Origin: Alphaproteobacteria bacterium MarineAlpha11_Bin1 | GTDB taxonomy: Bacteria > Pseudomonadota > Alphaproteobacteria > MPNO01 > UBA830 | NCBI GenBank assembly: GCA_002937455.1 | Contig: PTJZ01000003.1 | Location: forward strand, 186,001-250,000 | DNA length: 64,000 nucleotides | Direction of reading: 5' to 3' | Part shown: piece by piece, positions 8,294 to 17,192 of the stretch | Layout: every line of letters starts with the position of its first letter | How positions within the stretch are numbered: position 1 is the first letter of the stretch | Program-made: the position numbers and the translations under genes | The notes under the pieces: model-generated | Database searches by the model: none | Seen by the model: the letters and a program-made list of their open reading frames with translations, nothing else | What the model was told of the DNA's origin: nothing

Positions 8294-9487
8294 TCAATTC
8301 ACATGCGATGACGCTTGGCGGCCTTGCCGAAGCAGCTTCATGGCTGCGTCTAGCCCATCGACTGTCAGTGGAAACATACGGCCTTCAAGGAGCTGATACG
8401 TAATCCGTATGCTGGGCGTCGACATCCAACGCTCCGGAGGAACGGGGTTAAGCCAAACCGCATCGGGGTATTTCGCAAGAAAACGTCTCAACCACAAATC
8501 GCCCGGCTCTTCATTCCAATGTTCGATTGATCCACCTACTTCACTTATCTCGAAAGGGCTCATGGTCGCATCACCAACAAAGATGACCTTCCAATCGGGT
8601 CCGTACGTATTCATGACCTCCCAAGTCGAGGTCCATTCGTTATAACCTCTCCGATTTTGTCTCCAAACACGCTCATACAAAAAATTATGGAAGTAATAAT
8701 ATTCAAGGTGCTTGAACTCTGTTCGCACCGCTGAAAACAGCTCTTCCGAAATACGGATAAAGCTGTCCATTGAACCTCCGATATCGAACATGGTTAACAC
8801 CTTTACCTTGTTCTTGCGCTCGGCGCGCATCTTGATGTCAAGCATACCACCGCGGTCAGCAGTAGATTTTATCGTCTCATTCAGATCAAACTCATCCTCA
8901 GCCCCTTCGCGGACAAACTGGCGTAAACGACGCAGAGCCATCTTCATGTTGCGCGTGCCGATCTCGGTTTCGCCACGTAACGACCGGAAATCTCGTTTCT
9001 GCCACATCTTCGCGGCACTTTTACCGCCGCCATCACCGCCGATACGTACCCCCGCCGGGTTCTGACCATTATTGCCAAAGGGCGATGTTCCACCGGTACC
9101 GATCCAGCGACTGCCTCCATGGTGAGCAGAGTCTTGTTCCTGCAGTCTCTTTGCCAATTCGTCCATCAGTTCTTCAAAAGACATGGCATCGATCTCCTCG
9201 TCGGAGAACATTTCTCTAGCGAGACCGTTTAACCAATCCTCGGGAATATGTTCATCCATAAGGCCCGCGGTTTTATGCATCGCCCCCTTAAAGAAATTTT
9301 CAAAAACAAGGTCGAAGGTATCAAAGAATCGCTCGTCCTTGACGAGAGACGCTCGCGACAAATAATAGAACTCATCGATATTCGCTTCGGCAACCCCCTT
9401 ATCTAGTGCCTCTAAAAACGTAAGATATTCTCGTATGGTGACGGGAATTCTGGCTTCTCGAAGATTGTAAAAGAATTGGACCAGCAT
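8294..9487 (-). CDS. VWA-domain protein, CoxE-like
   Basis: 397 residues. The N-terminal half is the helical CoxE-family region, with a glycine-rich linker at about 123-157. The von Willebrand A domain begins near 228 with the metal-site motif FDIGGSM (235-239 region). This is DxGxS rather than the canonical DxSxS, with Gly at the first Ser position. CoxE works with the AAA+ protein CoxD in maturing the Cu-Mo centre of CO dehydrogenase, and MoxR/VWA pairs act generally as metal-insertion or folding machines in the cytoplasm. The partner ATPase ends 6 bases upstream, so the two form an operon. No cox structural genes are in the window. Confidence 0.88.
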   Translation of the reverse strand: MLVQFFYNLREARIPVTIREYLTFLEALDKGVAEANIDEFYYLSRASLVKDERFFDTFDLVFENFFKGAMHKTAGLMDEHIPEDWLNGLAREMFSDEEIDAMSFEELMDELAKRLQEQDSAHHGGSRWIGTGGTSPFGNNGQNPAGVRIGGDGGGKSAAKMWQKRDFRSLRGETEIGTRNMKMALRRLRQFVREGAEDEFDLNETIKSTADRGGMLDIKMRAERKNKVKVLTMFDIGGSMDSFIRISEELFSAVRTEFKHLEYYYFHNFLYERVWRQNRRGYNEWTSTWEVMNTYGPDWKVIFVGDATMSPFEISEVGGSIEHWNEEPGDLWLRRFLAKYPDAVWLNPVPPERWMSTPSIRITYQLLEGRMFPLTVDGLDAAMKLLRQGRQASSHVN

Positions 9488-9493
9488 CGGGTA

Positions 9494-10336
9494 TTAAGGA
9501 TCCTGTCGTCGTGACATAAAGGCAAGGCGCTCAAACATGTGAACATCTTGTTCATTCTTTAACAAGGCACCGTGAAGTTTTGGAATTGCCTTGGTTGAGT
9601 CACCCCGCAGTACCTCGGGATCGATATCCTCAGCAAGGAGCAGCTTGATCCAGTCCAGTAGTTCAGAGGTCGACGGTTTTTTCTTAATACCGTTAACATC
9701 ACGAATGGAGAAGAATACCTCCATAGCTTCTTTTAGAAGGCGTTTTTTTATATCTGGAAAATGCACCGCAATGATCTGTTCCATCGTTTCTTCATCCGGA
9801 AAGCGAATATAGTGGAAGAAACATCGGCGCAAAAACGCGTCGGGGAGTTCCTTTTCGTTGTTAGACGTAATGATAACTACCGGCCGGTTAACTGCCTTCA
9901 CCGTTTCCTTCGTCTCGTAAACGTAGAATTCCATACGATCGATTTCGCGCAGCAAGTCATTGGGAAATTCGATATCAGCCTTATCGATCTCATCGATTAG
10001 CAACACGGCCTGCTTTTCCGAAGCAAATGCTTCCCACAGCATGCCACGCTTTATGTAATTGTTTATATCCTGAACTCGATCATCACCGAGTTGAGAGTCC
10101 CGAAGCCGTGAAACCGCATCGTATTCGTATAATCCATGGCTCGCTTTAGTAGTAGATTTGATATGCCATTCGTGAAATGGCATATCAAGCGCCTCTGCCA
10201 CTTCCATCGCAAGCATAGTCTTGCCAGTACCGGGCTCGCCTTTAATTAAAAGGGGACGCTGAAGAGTGATAGCAGCGTTGACGGCCGTCATGAGATCATC
10301 CGTCGCGACATAATTTTGTGTACCGGTAAACTTCAT
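9494..10336 (-). CDS. MoxR-type AAA+ ATPase, CoxD-like
   Basis: 280 residues with a complete AAA+ core: Walker A GEPGTGKT (33-40), Walker B VLLIDEIDKAD (111-121), sensor 1 TSNN (157-160) and an arginine pair at 170-171 in FLRRCFFHYIRFP. MoxR ATPases remodel client proteins, often for cofactor insertion, together with a VWA partner, here encoded immediately downstream. The start ATG is divergent from the CopD-like gene at 10420, and the 83 bases between them should carry both promoters. CoxD is the closest characterised relative by arrangement, but the client here is unknown. Confidence 0.9.
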   Translation of the reverse strand: MKFTGTQNYVATDDLMTAVNAAITLQRPLLIKGEPGTGKTMLAMEVAEALDMPFHEWHIKSTTKASHGLYEYDAVSRLRDSQLGDDRVQDINNYIKRGMLWEAFASEKQAVLLIDEIDKADIEFPNDLLREIDRMEFYVYETKETVKAVNRPVVIITSNNEKELPDAFLRRCFFHYIRFPDEETMEQIIAVHFPDIKKRLLKEAMEVFFSIRDVNGIKKKPSTSELLDWIKLLLAEDIDPEVLRGDSTKAIPKLHGALLKNEQDVHMFERLAFMSRRQDP

Positions 10337-10419
10337 AAAGTGATCTTTCTACGGAAAACAGTTACAATACGGCCGGAAAATAATGCACCCCCCACCAACG
10401 ATCAAGCGAGTGCCTCTGT

Positions 10420-10875
10420 ATGATCACTATCTCCCTCGCCCTTCACGTGCTCGCCACAGTCGTATGGGTAGGTGGTATGTTTTTTGCCATCATGGTTCTT
10501 CGTTTGGCCGCTGGAGAACTTGCACCTCCGACCAGAGCACCTTTATGGGGCCGCGTCTTCGCGAAGTTCTTCCCGTGGGTTTGGGTAGCGGTCATTATCC
10601 TTCCATTGACAGGTTACTGGATGATCTTTGCGGTGTGGGGAGGTTTTTCTTCACTTCCAACACACGTCCATATTATGCATGGGATAGGCCTTATAATGAT
10701 CGCGATCTACCTTCACCTTTGGTTTGCGCCCTACAAGCGTTTTCGAGCAGCGCTCGCAGATGGAGACATCCCAACGGCTGGCAATAATCTCAATCAAATC
10801 CGCGTGTTGGTGACCACTAACCTTTTGGTCGGGTTAATAACCTCGGTGATTGGAAGTACTGGGCGCTACTGGTAG
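10420..10875 (+). CDS. CopD-family membrane protein
   Basis: 151 residues with four hydrophobic helices (about 4-27, 48-70, 82-102, 129-147). Histidines lie in helix 1 (ALHVLATVVWVGGMFFA) and in THVHIMHGIG, the pattern of the CopD/YcnJ family of copper-resistance or copper-import membrane proteins; some relatives bind haem. It is divergent from the CoxD-like gene and 2.5 kb from the PCu(A)C chaperone, so a copper role fits the context. It could also be one of the uncharacterised small members of this family. Confidence 0.78.
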   Translation: MITISLALHVLATVVWVGGMFFAIMVLRLAAGELAPPTRAPLWGRVFAKFFPWVWVAVIILPLTGYWMIFAVWGGFSSLPTHVHIMHGIGLIMIAIYLHLWFAPYKRFRAALADGDIPTAGNNLNQIRVLVTTNLLVGLITSVIGSTGRYW

Positions 10876-11108
10876 AAACCTAAAAGGTTTAAACAACCAT
10901 ATGTTCTATGAAAACCCAGAAACTTGCAAAGGACTGTGGTGACTGCAGCTACGATGTGAACAACCGAAACTCAACTCCGGCAAGTGCGATAACGATCACA
11001 CCGCAATTAATTCCAGCTACTTTAAAATTCAATCCCAATGAATCTCTGTATCTGCAGCCGATGTCCCACCGAGCTAATTTAGATTTTGATTTTTTAGTGA
11101 GAAAACAG

Positions 11109-11957
11109 ATGAATAACGACATTCCCACCCTCGTTGAAACGGACTGGCTAGCCGCCAATCTCTCCAGTGGTGAGATCCGAATTATCGATGCTACCTGGTA
11201 TCTTCCTACCGTCGATCGTAACGGGATAGAAAATTACAATGATGGGCATATCCCTGGGGCCGTCTTTTGGGATATCGACGCAATTTCCGATCCAAATACT
11301 CAGTTACCGCATATGATGCCAGATGAGGCGATATTCGAAGGTCACATGAGAGAGCTAGGCATAGGCAGCGAACATCACATCATCGTCTATGACAATGTGA
11401 AAATGATGACGGCACCGCGCGTATGGTGGACGCTTCGAGCGTTTGGACACGATAAGGTTTCCATCCTGAATGGTGGTCAGAAAAAGTGGGTCGCCGAGAA
11501 CCGGTCACTGACTAAAACCAGTTCCTGTACTCACGCGACAAATTTTATCGCGCGCTTAGATACTCTTATGATACGTTCAATCGACGAGGTCCGGGAGAAT
11601 TTGATTAATAATCAAGAACAATTACTCGATGCCCGAACCTCCCGCCGTTTCAATGGCATCGACCCAGAACCCCGCCCGGGATGTCGGTCAGGGCATATCC
11701 CCAAAAGCCTTAATTTACCGTTTAATCAATTAATCGATGAGGAATCTGGCTTGTTCAAATCGGCGGAAGACCTCAAATCTATATTTGACGCCGCCGGCAT
11801 CGACGAGGCTAGCACGATCGTTACCACGTGCGGTTCGGGGATAACCGCCTGCGTTTTGGCACTGGGTCTTTACTTGACCGGACGATATGATGTAGCGGTC
11901 TACGATGGTTCCTGGACTGAATGGGGAGGCCATGAGGATACGCCAGTAGCATCCTGA
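11109..11957 (+). CDS. sseA: 3-mercaptopyruvate sulfurtransferase (two rhodanese domains)
   Basis: 282 residues from the ATG at 11109, chosen because MNNDIPTLVETDWLAANL is the normal N-terminus of the family; a frame opening at 10908 adds 67 residues of unlikely sequence. Two rhodanese domains are present (about 5-135 and 160-278). The active-site loop CGSGITAC, with Cys241, is in the second domain and is the SseA rather than thiosulfate-sulfurtransferase type. It moves sulfane sulfur from 3-mercaptopyruvate to acceptors. It precedes a cystathionine-lyase-like gene, so a local sulfur theme is visible. Confidence 0.92.
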   Translation: MNNDIPTLVETDWLAANLSSGEIRIIDATWYLPTVDRNGIENYNDGHIPGAVFWDIDAISDPNTQLPHMMPDEAIFEGHMRELGIGSEHHIIVYDNVKMMTAPRVWWTLRAFGHDKVSILNGGQKKWVAENRSLTKTSSCTHATNFIARLDTLMIRSIDEVRENLINNQEQLLDARTSRRFNGIDPEPRPGCRSGHIPKSLNLPFNQLIDEESGLFKSAEDLKSIFDAAGIDEASTIVTTCGSGITACVLALGLYLTGRYDVAVYDGSWTEWGGHEDTPVAS

Positions 11958-12008
11958 TGCCACCCTCTATATGTTACTCATTCTAATTTCCACAAGTTTT
12001 CGAGAGCC

Positions 12009-13184
12009 ATGAAAGAAGATACCAAAATTGTTCATAAGGGACGCGACCCCGACGCCAATCACGGCATAATAAATCCCCCGGTGTACCACGCCTCAACAAT
12101 AGCATGGGGCTCCGTCGCCGAGATGGAACGTCGACGCGAGAATCGGTGGGAGCCCGGCGTTTACACCTACGGTCGACATGGCACGCCAACCCACGACGCA
12201 CTGGAAGAAGCCTTTGCGGCAATCTCAGGTGGTTATCGCTCAGTTGCAGTTGCTTCAGGTCTCGCCGCGATCAACGCCGCCATGCTCGCTTATTTAAAGC
12301 AAGGTGATCATGTTTTGATGGTAGATTGCGTTTACGGTCCTGCACGGAATTTTTGCGATAATGTTGTCGGCCGGTTCGGTGTCGAGACAACTTATTATGA
12401 TCCAGCGATCGGCGCGGGCATAAAGGACCTGATCCGCGATAATACCAAAATAGTTTATGTCGAGGCACCTGGCTCGCAGACCTTCGAAATGCAAGATATC
12501 CCTGCGATAGCTCAAGAAGCCCACAGGCGTGGATGTGTGGTCATCATGGACGATACCTGGTCGGCAGGTATTTACTTCAAACCTTTCGAGCACGGCGTTG
12601 ACGTCTGCGCTATGGCCGCTACCAAATATATTGTAGGCCATTCGGACGTGATGATGGGACTTATCACAACGACGGAAGAACATTGGGAAATGGTGCGTCC
12701 CTCTGCATCCGTATTAGGCGCAAATTCAGGGCCTGACGACGTCTATCTCGCACTTCGTGGACTTCGTACCCTCCCAGTACGCCTCAAACGACATATGGAA
12801 ACTGGCATCACATTAGCTAAGTGGCTGAAGGCGAGACCGGAAGTTGAGCGGGTATTTCACCCGGCTCTGCCCGATCATCCAGGTCACGATATCTGGCAGC
12901 GAGACTTCACTGGTGCGAGCGGTCTTTTTTCGTTTGTCCTGAAAAACGAATTCGATAGGCCGAGCATCCACTCCATGCTCGACGAAATGGAACTTTACGC
13001 AATGGGTGCGAGTTGGGGTGGCTTCGAGAGCCTGATCATGCCTTCTAATCCCGGAGGCAACCGTACGGCCACCAAATGGGAATACGAGGGCCAACTTATC
13101 CGTATTCATGCCGGCCTAGAAGATCCAGAAGACTTGATTGAGGATCTTCAGCAGGGCTTCAACCGCTTAAACGGAAATGGCTGA
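12009..13184 (+). CDS. metC: Cystathionine beta-lyase-type PLP enzyme
   Basis: 391 residues, typical of the Cys/Met-metabolism PLP family. The phosphate-binding tyrosine and arginine are in TYGRHGTPTHDALE, the pyridine-binding Asp181 is in IMDDTWSAG, and the Schiff-base Lys206 is in AMAATKYIVGHSD. The family cleaves C-S bonds of cystathionine (and often cysteine), giving homocysteine, pyruvate and ammonia. The last bases overlap the start of the G3E GTPase gene, so the two are translationally coupled. Cysteine desulfhydrase activity is an alternative. Confidence 0.88.
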   Translation: MKEDTKIVHKGRDPDANHGIINPPVYHASTIAWGSVAEMERRRENRWEPGVYTYGRHGTPTHDALEEAFAAISGGYRSVAVASGLAAINAAMLAYLKQGDHVLMVDCVYGPARNFCDNVVGRFGVETTYYDPAIGAGIKDLIRDNTKIVYVEAPGSQTFEMQDIPAIAQEAHRRGCVVIMDDTWSAGIYFKPFEHGVDVCAMAATKYIVGHSDVMMGLITTTEEHWEMVRPSASVLGANSGPDDVYLALRGLRTLPVRLKRHMETGITLAKWLKARPEVERVFHPALPDHPGHDIWQRDFTGASGLFSFVLKNEFDRPSIHSMLDEMELYAMGASWGGFESLIMPSNPGGNRTATKWEYEGQLIRIHAGLEDPEDLIEDLQQGFNRLNGNG

Positions 13185-14259
13185 AACCGATCCAAAACAA
13201 GAACCAGTTCAAGTTTCTCTGCTAACTGGATTTCTCGGGAGCGGCAAGACAACGCTTCTGAATAAGCTGGTTAAACACCCTGAGATGGTAGAAACCGCAG
13301 TCTTGATCAATGAGTTTGGTGAAATTGGTCTAGATCACCAGTTAGTAGAACGCATTGACGAAAACACTGTGTTGTTAAACGCTGGTTGTCTCTGCTGTAC
13401 GGTTCAGGGAGACCTTGTAAACGCACTATCGGATCTGTTTTTTAAACGTTCGAGAGGAGAAGTTCCTTATTTCCGCCGCGTACTTATAGAAACTACCGGC
13501 CTCGCCGACCCCGCGCCAATTATTCATACATTAATGACGGCACCGCAGGTGTGCCAAAGATTTGCCTTGGATGGCATCATCACAACCATTGACGCAGTCA
13601 ACGCCGAGAACGAATTGGATAGCCACGAGGAGTCTGTCAAACAAGCAGCGGTCGCGGACCGCCTCGTAATTACAAAATCTGACTTAGTCACTTCCGACGA
13701 TCTAAAGGGACTTAAGGACCGGCTAAGTGCACTCAATACCGGGGCACCCCAAGAGGTGGCTATTATGGGTGAAATCGCACCTTATAAGGTGCTCGATACC
13801 GGCCTTTATGATCCAAAGACCAAATCAGTAGATGTCCAGCGTTGGCTTCGAGACGAAGCCTATTTGAAGGAAAACGGGTCAGACCACCAACATCCCGATC
13901 ACGGGCACAACCATCATCACAATGATGTAAACCGTCATGATGACTTGATCTCTGCCTTTTGTATGACTCGAGATGATCCCATCGATTGGGAGGCTTTCGT
14001 CGCATGGATTCGCATCTTGATCGGACAACATGGAGAAAACCTTCTTCGCATCAAGGGAATTCTCAATATTTCGGGACGCGACAAACCTATCGCAATACAC
14101 GGCGTGCAGCACATGTTTCACGATCCGGCAGAACTAGCCGAATGGCCGGATGAAGACAGACGGTCTCGGATAGTTTTCATTACCCGCGGCCTCGATCAAA
14201 ATGTATTAGAGGAAAAACTAGACAGCTTGACCGAACAGGCTGCGAAGCTCGATAACTAG
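13177..14259 (+). CDS. G3E-family GTPase, COG0523 (CobW-like metal chaperone)
   Basis: 360 residues. Walker A is GFLGSGKT (18-25), the metal-binding CLCC motif is at 71-74, and a TKSD base-recognition motif is at about 166-169. A histidine-rich stretch (about 237-254, HQHPDHGHNHHH) separates the GTPase from the CobW C-terminal domain. COG0523 proteins deliver metals (Zn, Co, Fe) to target enzymes under GTP control. The gene overlaps the 3' end of the lyase gene by 8 bases, and modA follows 24 bases later. No zinc-regulated site was seen. The metal is not decidable from sequence. Confidence 0.9.
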   Translation: MAETDPKQEPVQVSLLTGFLGSGKTTLLNKLVKHPEMVETAVLINEFGEIGLDHQLVERIDENTVLLNAGCLCCTVQGDLVNALSDLFFKRSRGEVPYFRRVLIETTGLADPAPIIHTLMTAPQVCQRFALDGIITTIDAVNAENELDSHEESVKQAAVADRLVITKSDLVTSDDLKGLKDRLSALNTGAPQEVAIMGEIAPYKVLDTGLYDPKTKSVDVQRWLRDEAYLKENGSDHQHPDHGHNHHHNDVNRHDDLISAFCMTRDDPIDWEAFVAWIRILIGQHGENLLRIKGILNISGRDKPIAIHGVQHMFHDPAELAEWPDEDRRSRIVFITRGLDQNVLEEKLDSLTEQAAKLDN

Positions 14260-14283
14260 CCCCCTGTCCAACCGTTATATCCA

Positions 14284-15063
14284 ATGGTAAATAACGGTAT
14301 GCGTTTTATATTCGTCCCGCTTGCTTTTATAGCACTAACCCAGCCTTCACAACCTGAAGCGGCACCGCTCACCGTCTACGCTGCCGCTAGCACTCTGCCT
14401 GTTATCCATTCTATTGAGAAGCTTTGGATCCTAAAACACAGCAGAAAGCTCCGTGTGGTTTACGGTTCTAGTGGTGCCCTAGCCCGCCAAATTTCGGCGG
14501 GCGCACCGGCAGATGTTTACATCTCTGCTAATCCAAAATGGATTGACTACCTGATTGAAAAAAAATCCGCGCACGGCGAGACTCGACATTCGGTCCTCGA
14601 AAATAGGCTCGCATTGATCTCTTCAACCCATGCGAAACGAATTAGAATTAAAGATCTCTCTTCAGCGATACCCGCAATTCTAGCAACTGGCGGACGGCTC
14701 GCTCTTGGCGATCCCCGACACGTGCCTGCCGGCCAATACGCTCGTGAAGCACTTCGAAGTCTCGGAATCTGGAACAGCATAAATAAACAGACCGCCTATA
14801 CCCATAATGTCCGTTTTGCACTCGCCTTGGTCCAAAGAGGGGAAGCGTCTCTTGGTATAGTTTACCAGACAGATGCGAGGAATGTGCCATTGGTACAAAT
14901 AATTGCGAAATTCCCAAAAGAATTGCATTCATCAATTAAATACGAAGTGGTCGGTACTCGTTCTGGTCATCGGTCTACCGGCGATTTTATCGCTATACTC
15001 AAATCAGCGGAGGCTAGGACGCTTTATCGCACAGCTGGCTTCATCGTTCGAGACCAGTCCTAG
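14284..15063 (+). CDS. modA: Molybdate ABC transporter, periplasmic binding protein
   Basis: 259 residues with a signal peptide (about 5-26) ending before APLTVYAAAS. The oxyanion-binding features of ModA are visible: the first Ser-containing loop AAASTLPV, YGSSGALARQI, and GAPADVYISAN. It captures molybdate or tungstate in the periplasm for the permease and ATPase encoded directly downstream; the stop codon abuts the modB ATG with no gap. A second in-frame ATG at 14299 would also give a good signal peptide. No Mo-responsive operator could be identified upstream by eye. Confidence 0.93.
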   Translation: MVNNGMRFIFVPLAFIALTQPSQPEAAPLTVYAAASTLPVIHSIEKLWILKHSRKLRVVYGSSGALARQISAGAPADVYISANPKWIDYLIEKKSAHGETRHSVLENRLALISSTHAKRIRIKDLSSAIPAILATGGRLALGDPRHVPAGQYAREALRSLGIWNSINKQTAYTHNVRFALALVQRGEASLGIVYQTDARNVPLVQIIAKFPKELHSSIKYEVVGTRSGHRSTGDFIAILKSAEARTLYRTAGFIVRDQS

Positions 15064-15759
15064 ATGCTAGACCTGAGCCCCGTCGAAATTAATGCAGTTC
15101 TCCTTAGTCTAAAGGTGTCTATCTGGGCTGTGGGTATCAGCCTACCGCTGGGAATTGCAACTGCCTTGATCCTGGCAAGGCTGGAATTTCCAGGAAAAAT
15201 ACTTCTCGATTCACTTATTCATGTGCCGCTGGTGGTACCTCCGGTGGTTGTCGGTTACCTACTTCTTTTATTGCTTGGCCGAAACGGATATTTTGGTGGC
15301 TGGCTATACGAGACCTTCGGCTTAACGGTCGTATTTTCTTGGCAGGGTGCGGCCGTCGCAGCCGCGGTGATGGCCTTTCCGCTTATGGTGCGAGCGATAC
15401 GCCTTTCAATTGAGACAATTGATAGGCGTATCGAACAGGCTGCAAGGACACTTGGTGCCGGGCCGCTACAAGTCTTTTTAACGATCACTCTGCCGCTCTC
15501 TGGAACCGGTATCGTCGTCGGAATAATCTTAGCATTCGCCCGCGCGCTCGGAGAGTTTGGCGCCACCATTACCTTCGTTTCCGCCGTTCCGGGAGAAACC
15601 ACGACGCTTCCTATTTCTCTTTACACTCTGTCGCAGGTACCGGGAGAAGAATCGGGTGCTATTAGACTGGTAGTCCTGTCGTTGATCATAGCTGTCGGCG
15701 CAATGTTTGCAGCTGAACTGCTCGCTCGCCGAGTTCGTAAACGGATTTCTGACGCATGA
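15064..15759 (+). CDS. modB: Molybdate ABC transporter, permease
   Basis: 231 residues with about five membrane helices. The EAA-type coupling loop reads EQAARTLGAGPLQVFLTITL, followed by ALGEFGATITF, both typical of ModB. It forms the membrane channel of the molybdate importer. It starts immediately after the modA stop and overlaps the modC start by four bases (ATGA), so the operon is tightly coupled. Confidence 0.95.
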   Translation: MLDLSPVEINAVLLSLKVSIWAVGISLPLGIATALILARLEFPGKILLDSLIHVPLVVPPVVVGYLLLLLLGRNGYFGGWLYETFGLTVVFSWQGAAVAAAVMAFPLMVRAIRLSIETIDRRIEQAARTLGAGPLQVFLTITLPLSGTGIVVGIILAFARALGEFGATITFVSAVPGETTTLPISLYTLSQVPGEESGAIRLVVLSLIIAVGAMFAAELLARRVRKRISDA

Positions 15760-16859
15760 GTCTTTCCGTGGAAGTCTGCAAAACCCTTGGCGATTTATCC
15801 ATCGACGCTCGGTTTGATTGTGGTGACGGTATAACCGCTCTATTCGGGAGATCGGGCGCTGGCAAGACCAGCATCGTCCAGATGATGGCAGGTTTAATCC
15901 GCCCAGAATCCGGACACATCAAGATCGATGACGTAACGGTCTACGACGGTATGCTAAACATCGATATAGCCGCACATCAACGGCGTGTCGGGTACGTTTT
16001 TCAGGATGCACGCTTGTTCCCTCATATGAACGTCCGGCGTAACCTAGAATACGGACGCAGGTGGCGGGGCGTCAGGGGTTCCTCGCCGAGTTTCGATGAC
16101 GTAATCGAGGCACTCGATATTGCTCGCCTGCTTGACCGGCGCACAAATTTACTGTCTGGCGGGGAACGCCAACGTGTTGCAATTGGCCGGGCACTTTTGT
16201 CAGGCCCAAGTGTCTTGCTGATGGACGAGCCGCTTGCTTCTCTAGACGCGGAACTTAAAGCCGAAATCATTCCCTTTATTGCACACGTTCAGGAACAGTT
16301 CCGATTACCAATGGTCTATGTCAGCCATTCGGTAGATGAAGTTCTTCAGCTTGCCAACACAATGGTATTGCTAGCTGATGGTCATGTAGCCGCCGTCGGA
16401 CCTGTGGAAGACGTTATGAACCGCCCCGATCTTATTCGAATTACAAGGACCGGTGATGCCGGGACCGTCATCACGGCACGGGTAACGAACAGGGACGATA
16501 GATTCGGAATAACAACCTTATCCTTTCAAGGCGGAAATTTTCGCTTACCCGCTAAAGCAATGAAAACCGGCGAATTGGTGCGTCTACGTGTTCGCGCCCG
16601 TGACGTCAGCCTAGCCCTCAAGAGGCCGGAAGACGTATCCGTACTAAATATCTTTCAAGGAAGGGTTATCTCCGTCTCCGATACAGATGATTCACAGAGC
16701 TACATTTGCATAGATGTTGGGGGAGCAACCATCTGGTCGCAGATCACCCGTAAATCCGTCTCAGAGCTTGGGATCACCCCGGGTATTCGGGTGTTTGCGA
16801 TGGTCAAAGCCGTCGCCATTGACGCCCCGTTAGCGCATCCATCAAGAACCATAAAATAA
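15756..16859 (+). CDS. modC: Molybdate ABC transporter, ATPase
   Basis: 367 residues. Walker A is GRSGAGKT (31-38), the ABC signature LSGGE is at 133-137, and Walker B VLLMDEP is at 153-159. A C-terminal TOBE/MOP-like domain (about 290-360) for oxyanion-dependent regulation follows, as in ModC. It powers molybdate import with ModAB. The operon ends here; 333 bases follow without a gene. Confidence 0.94.
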   Translation: MSLSVEVCKTLGDLSIDARFDCGDGITALFGRSGAGKTSIVQMMAGLIRPESGHIKIDDVTVYDGMLNIDIAAHQRRVGYVFQDARLFPHMNVRRNLEYGRRWRGVRGSSPSFDDVIEALDIARLLDRRTNLLSGGERQRVAIGRALLSGPSVLLMDEPLASLDAELKAEIIPFIAHVQEQFRLPMVYVSHSVDEVLQLANTMVLLADGHVAAVGPVEDVMNRPDLIRITRTGDAGTVITARVTNRDDRFGITTLSFQGGNFRLPAKAMKTGELVRLRVRARDVSLALKRPEDVSVLNIFQGRVISVSDTDDSQSYICIDVGGATIWSQITRKSVSELGITPGIRVFAMVKAVAIDAPLAHPSRTIK

Positions 16860-17192
16860 CACAGAAAATCAAACCTCTTGCCCCCACACAATTCGCAAAC
16901 TTATTTGCCTAGAAATCTTTTGATTTAGCTCGAATTCAATTCGGACCTTCTGTAAACTATACATCTTAAGTTACTTTTAGTTAGCCAACCACATTATGCG
17001 AACGTAGTTCCCATTACTGTCGCTTCTGTTTCTCTCAATGCCAAACGAATGAAAATTTGAGGCAAGAAAGAAACCAAACTTTCTCCAAAATAAGACTTAC
17101 TGCAGCTTGAGTTCCCGCGCGGCTATAGAGATTTTCAGGAAGCCTAAGTGATTCTTATCCCTCAGTTCCATATTTATCTCGCGTTAGGCCGC
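16860..17192. other. Intergenic region between convergent genes
   Basis: 333 bases between the ends of modC and the glutathionyl-hydroquinone reductase gene. No ORF, tRNA or strong terminator hairpin was recognised. Confidence 0.5.

Noticed and set aside
10908..11108. 67-residue N-terminal extension of the sulfurtransferase
   Set aside because: The family start fits the ATG at 11109; the extension has no rhodanese features.
12009..12020. SAM or other riboswitch before the cystathionine lyase gene
   Set aside because: The leader is only about 50 bases and shows no riboswitch-like stems.
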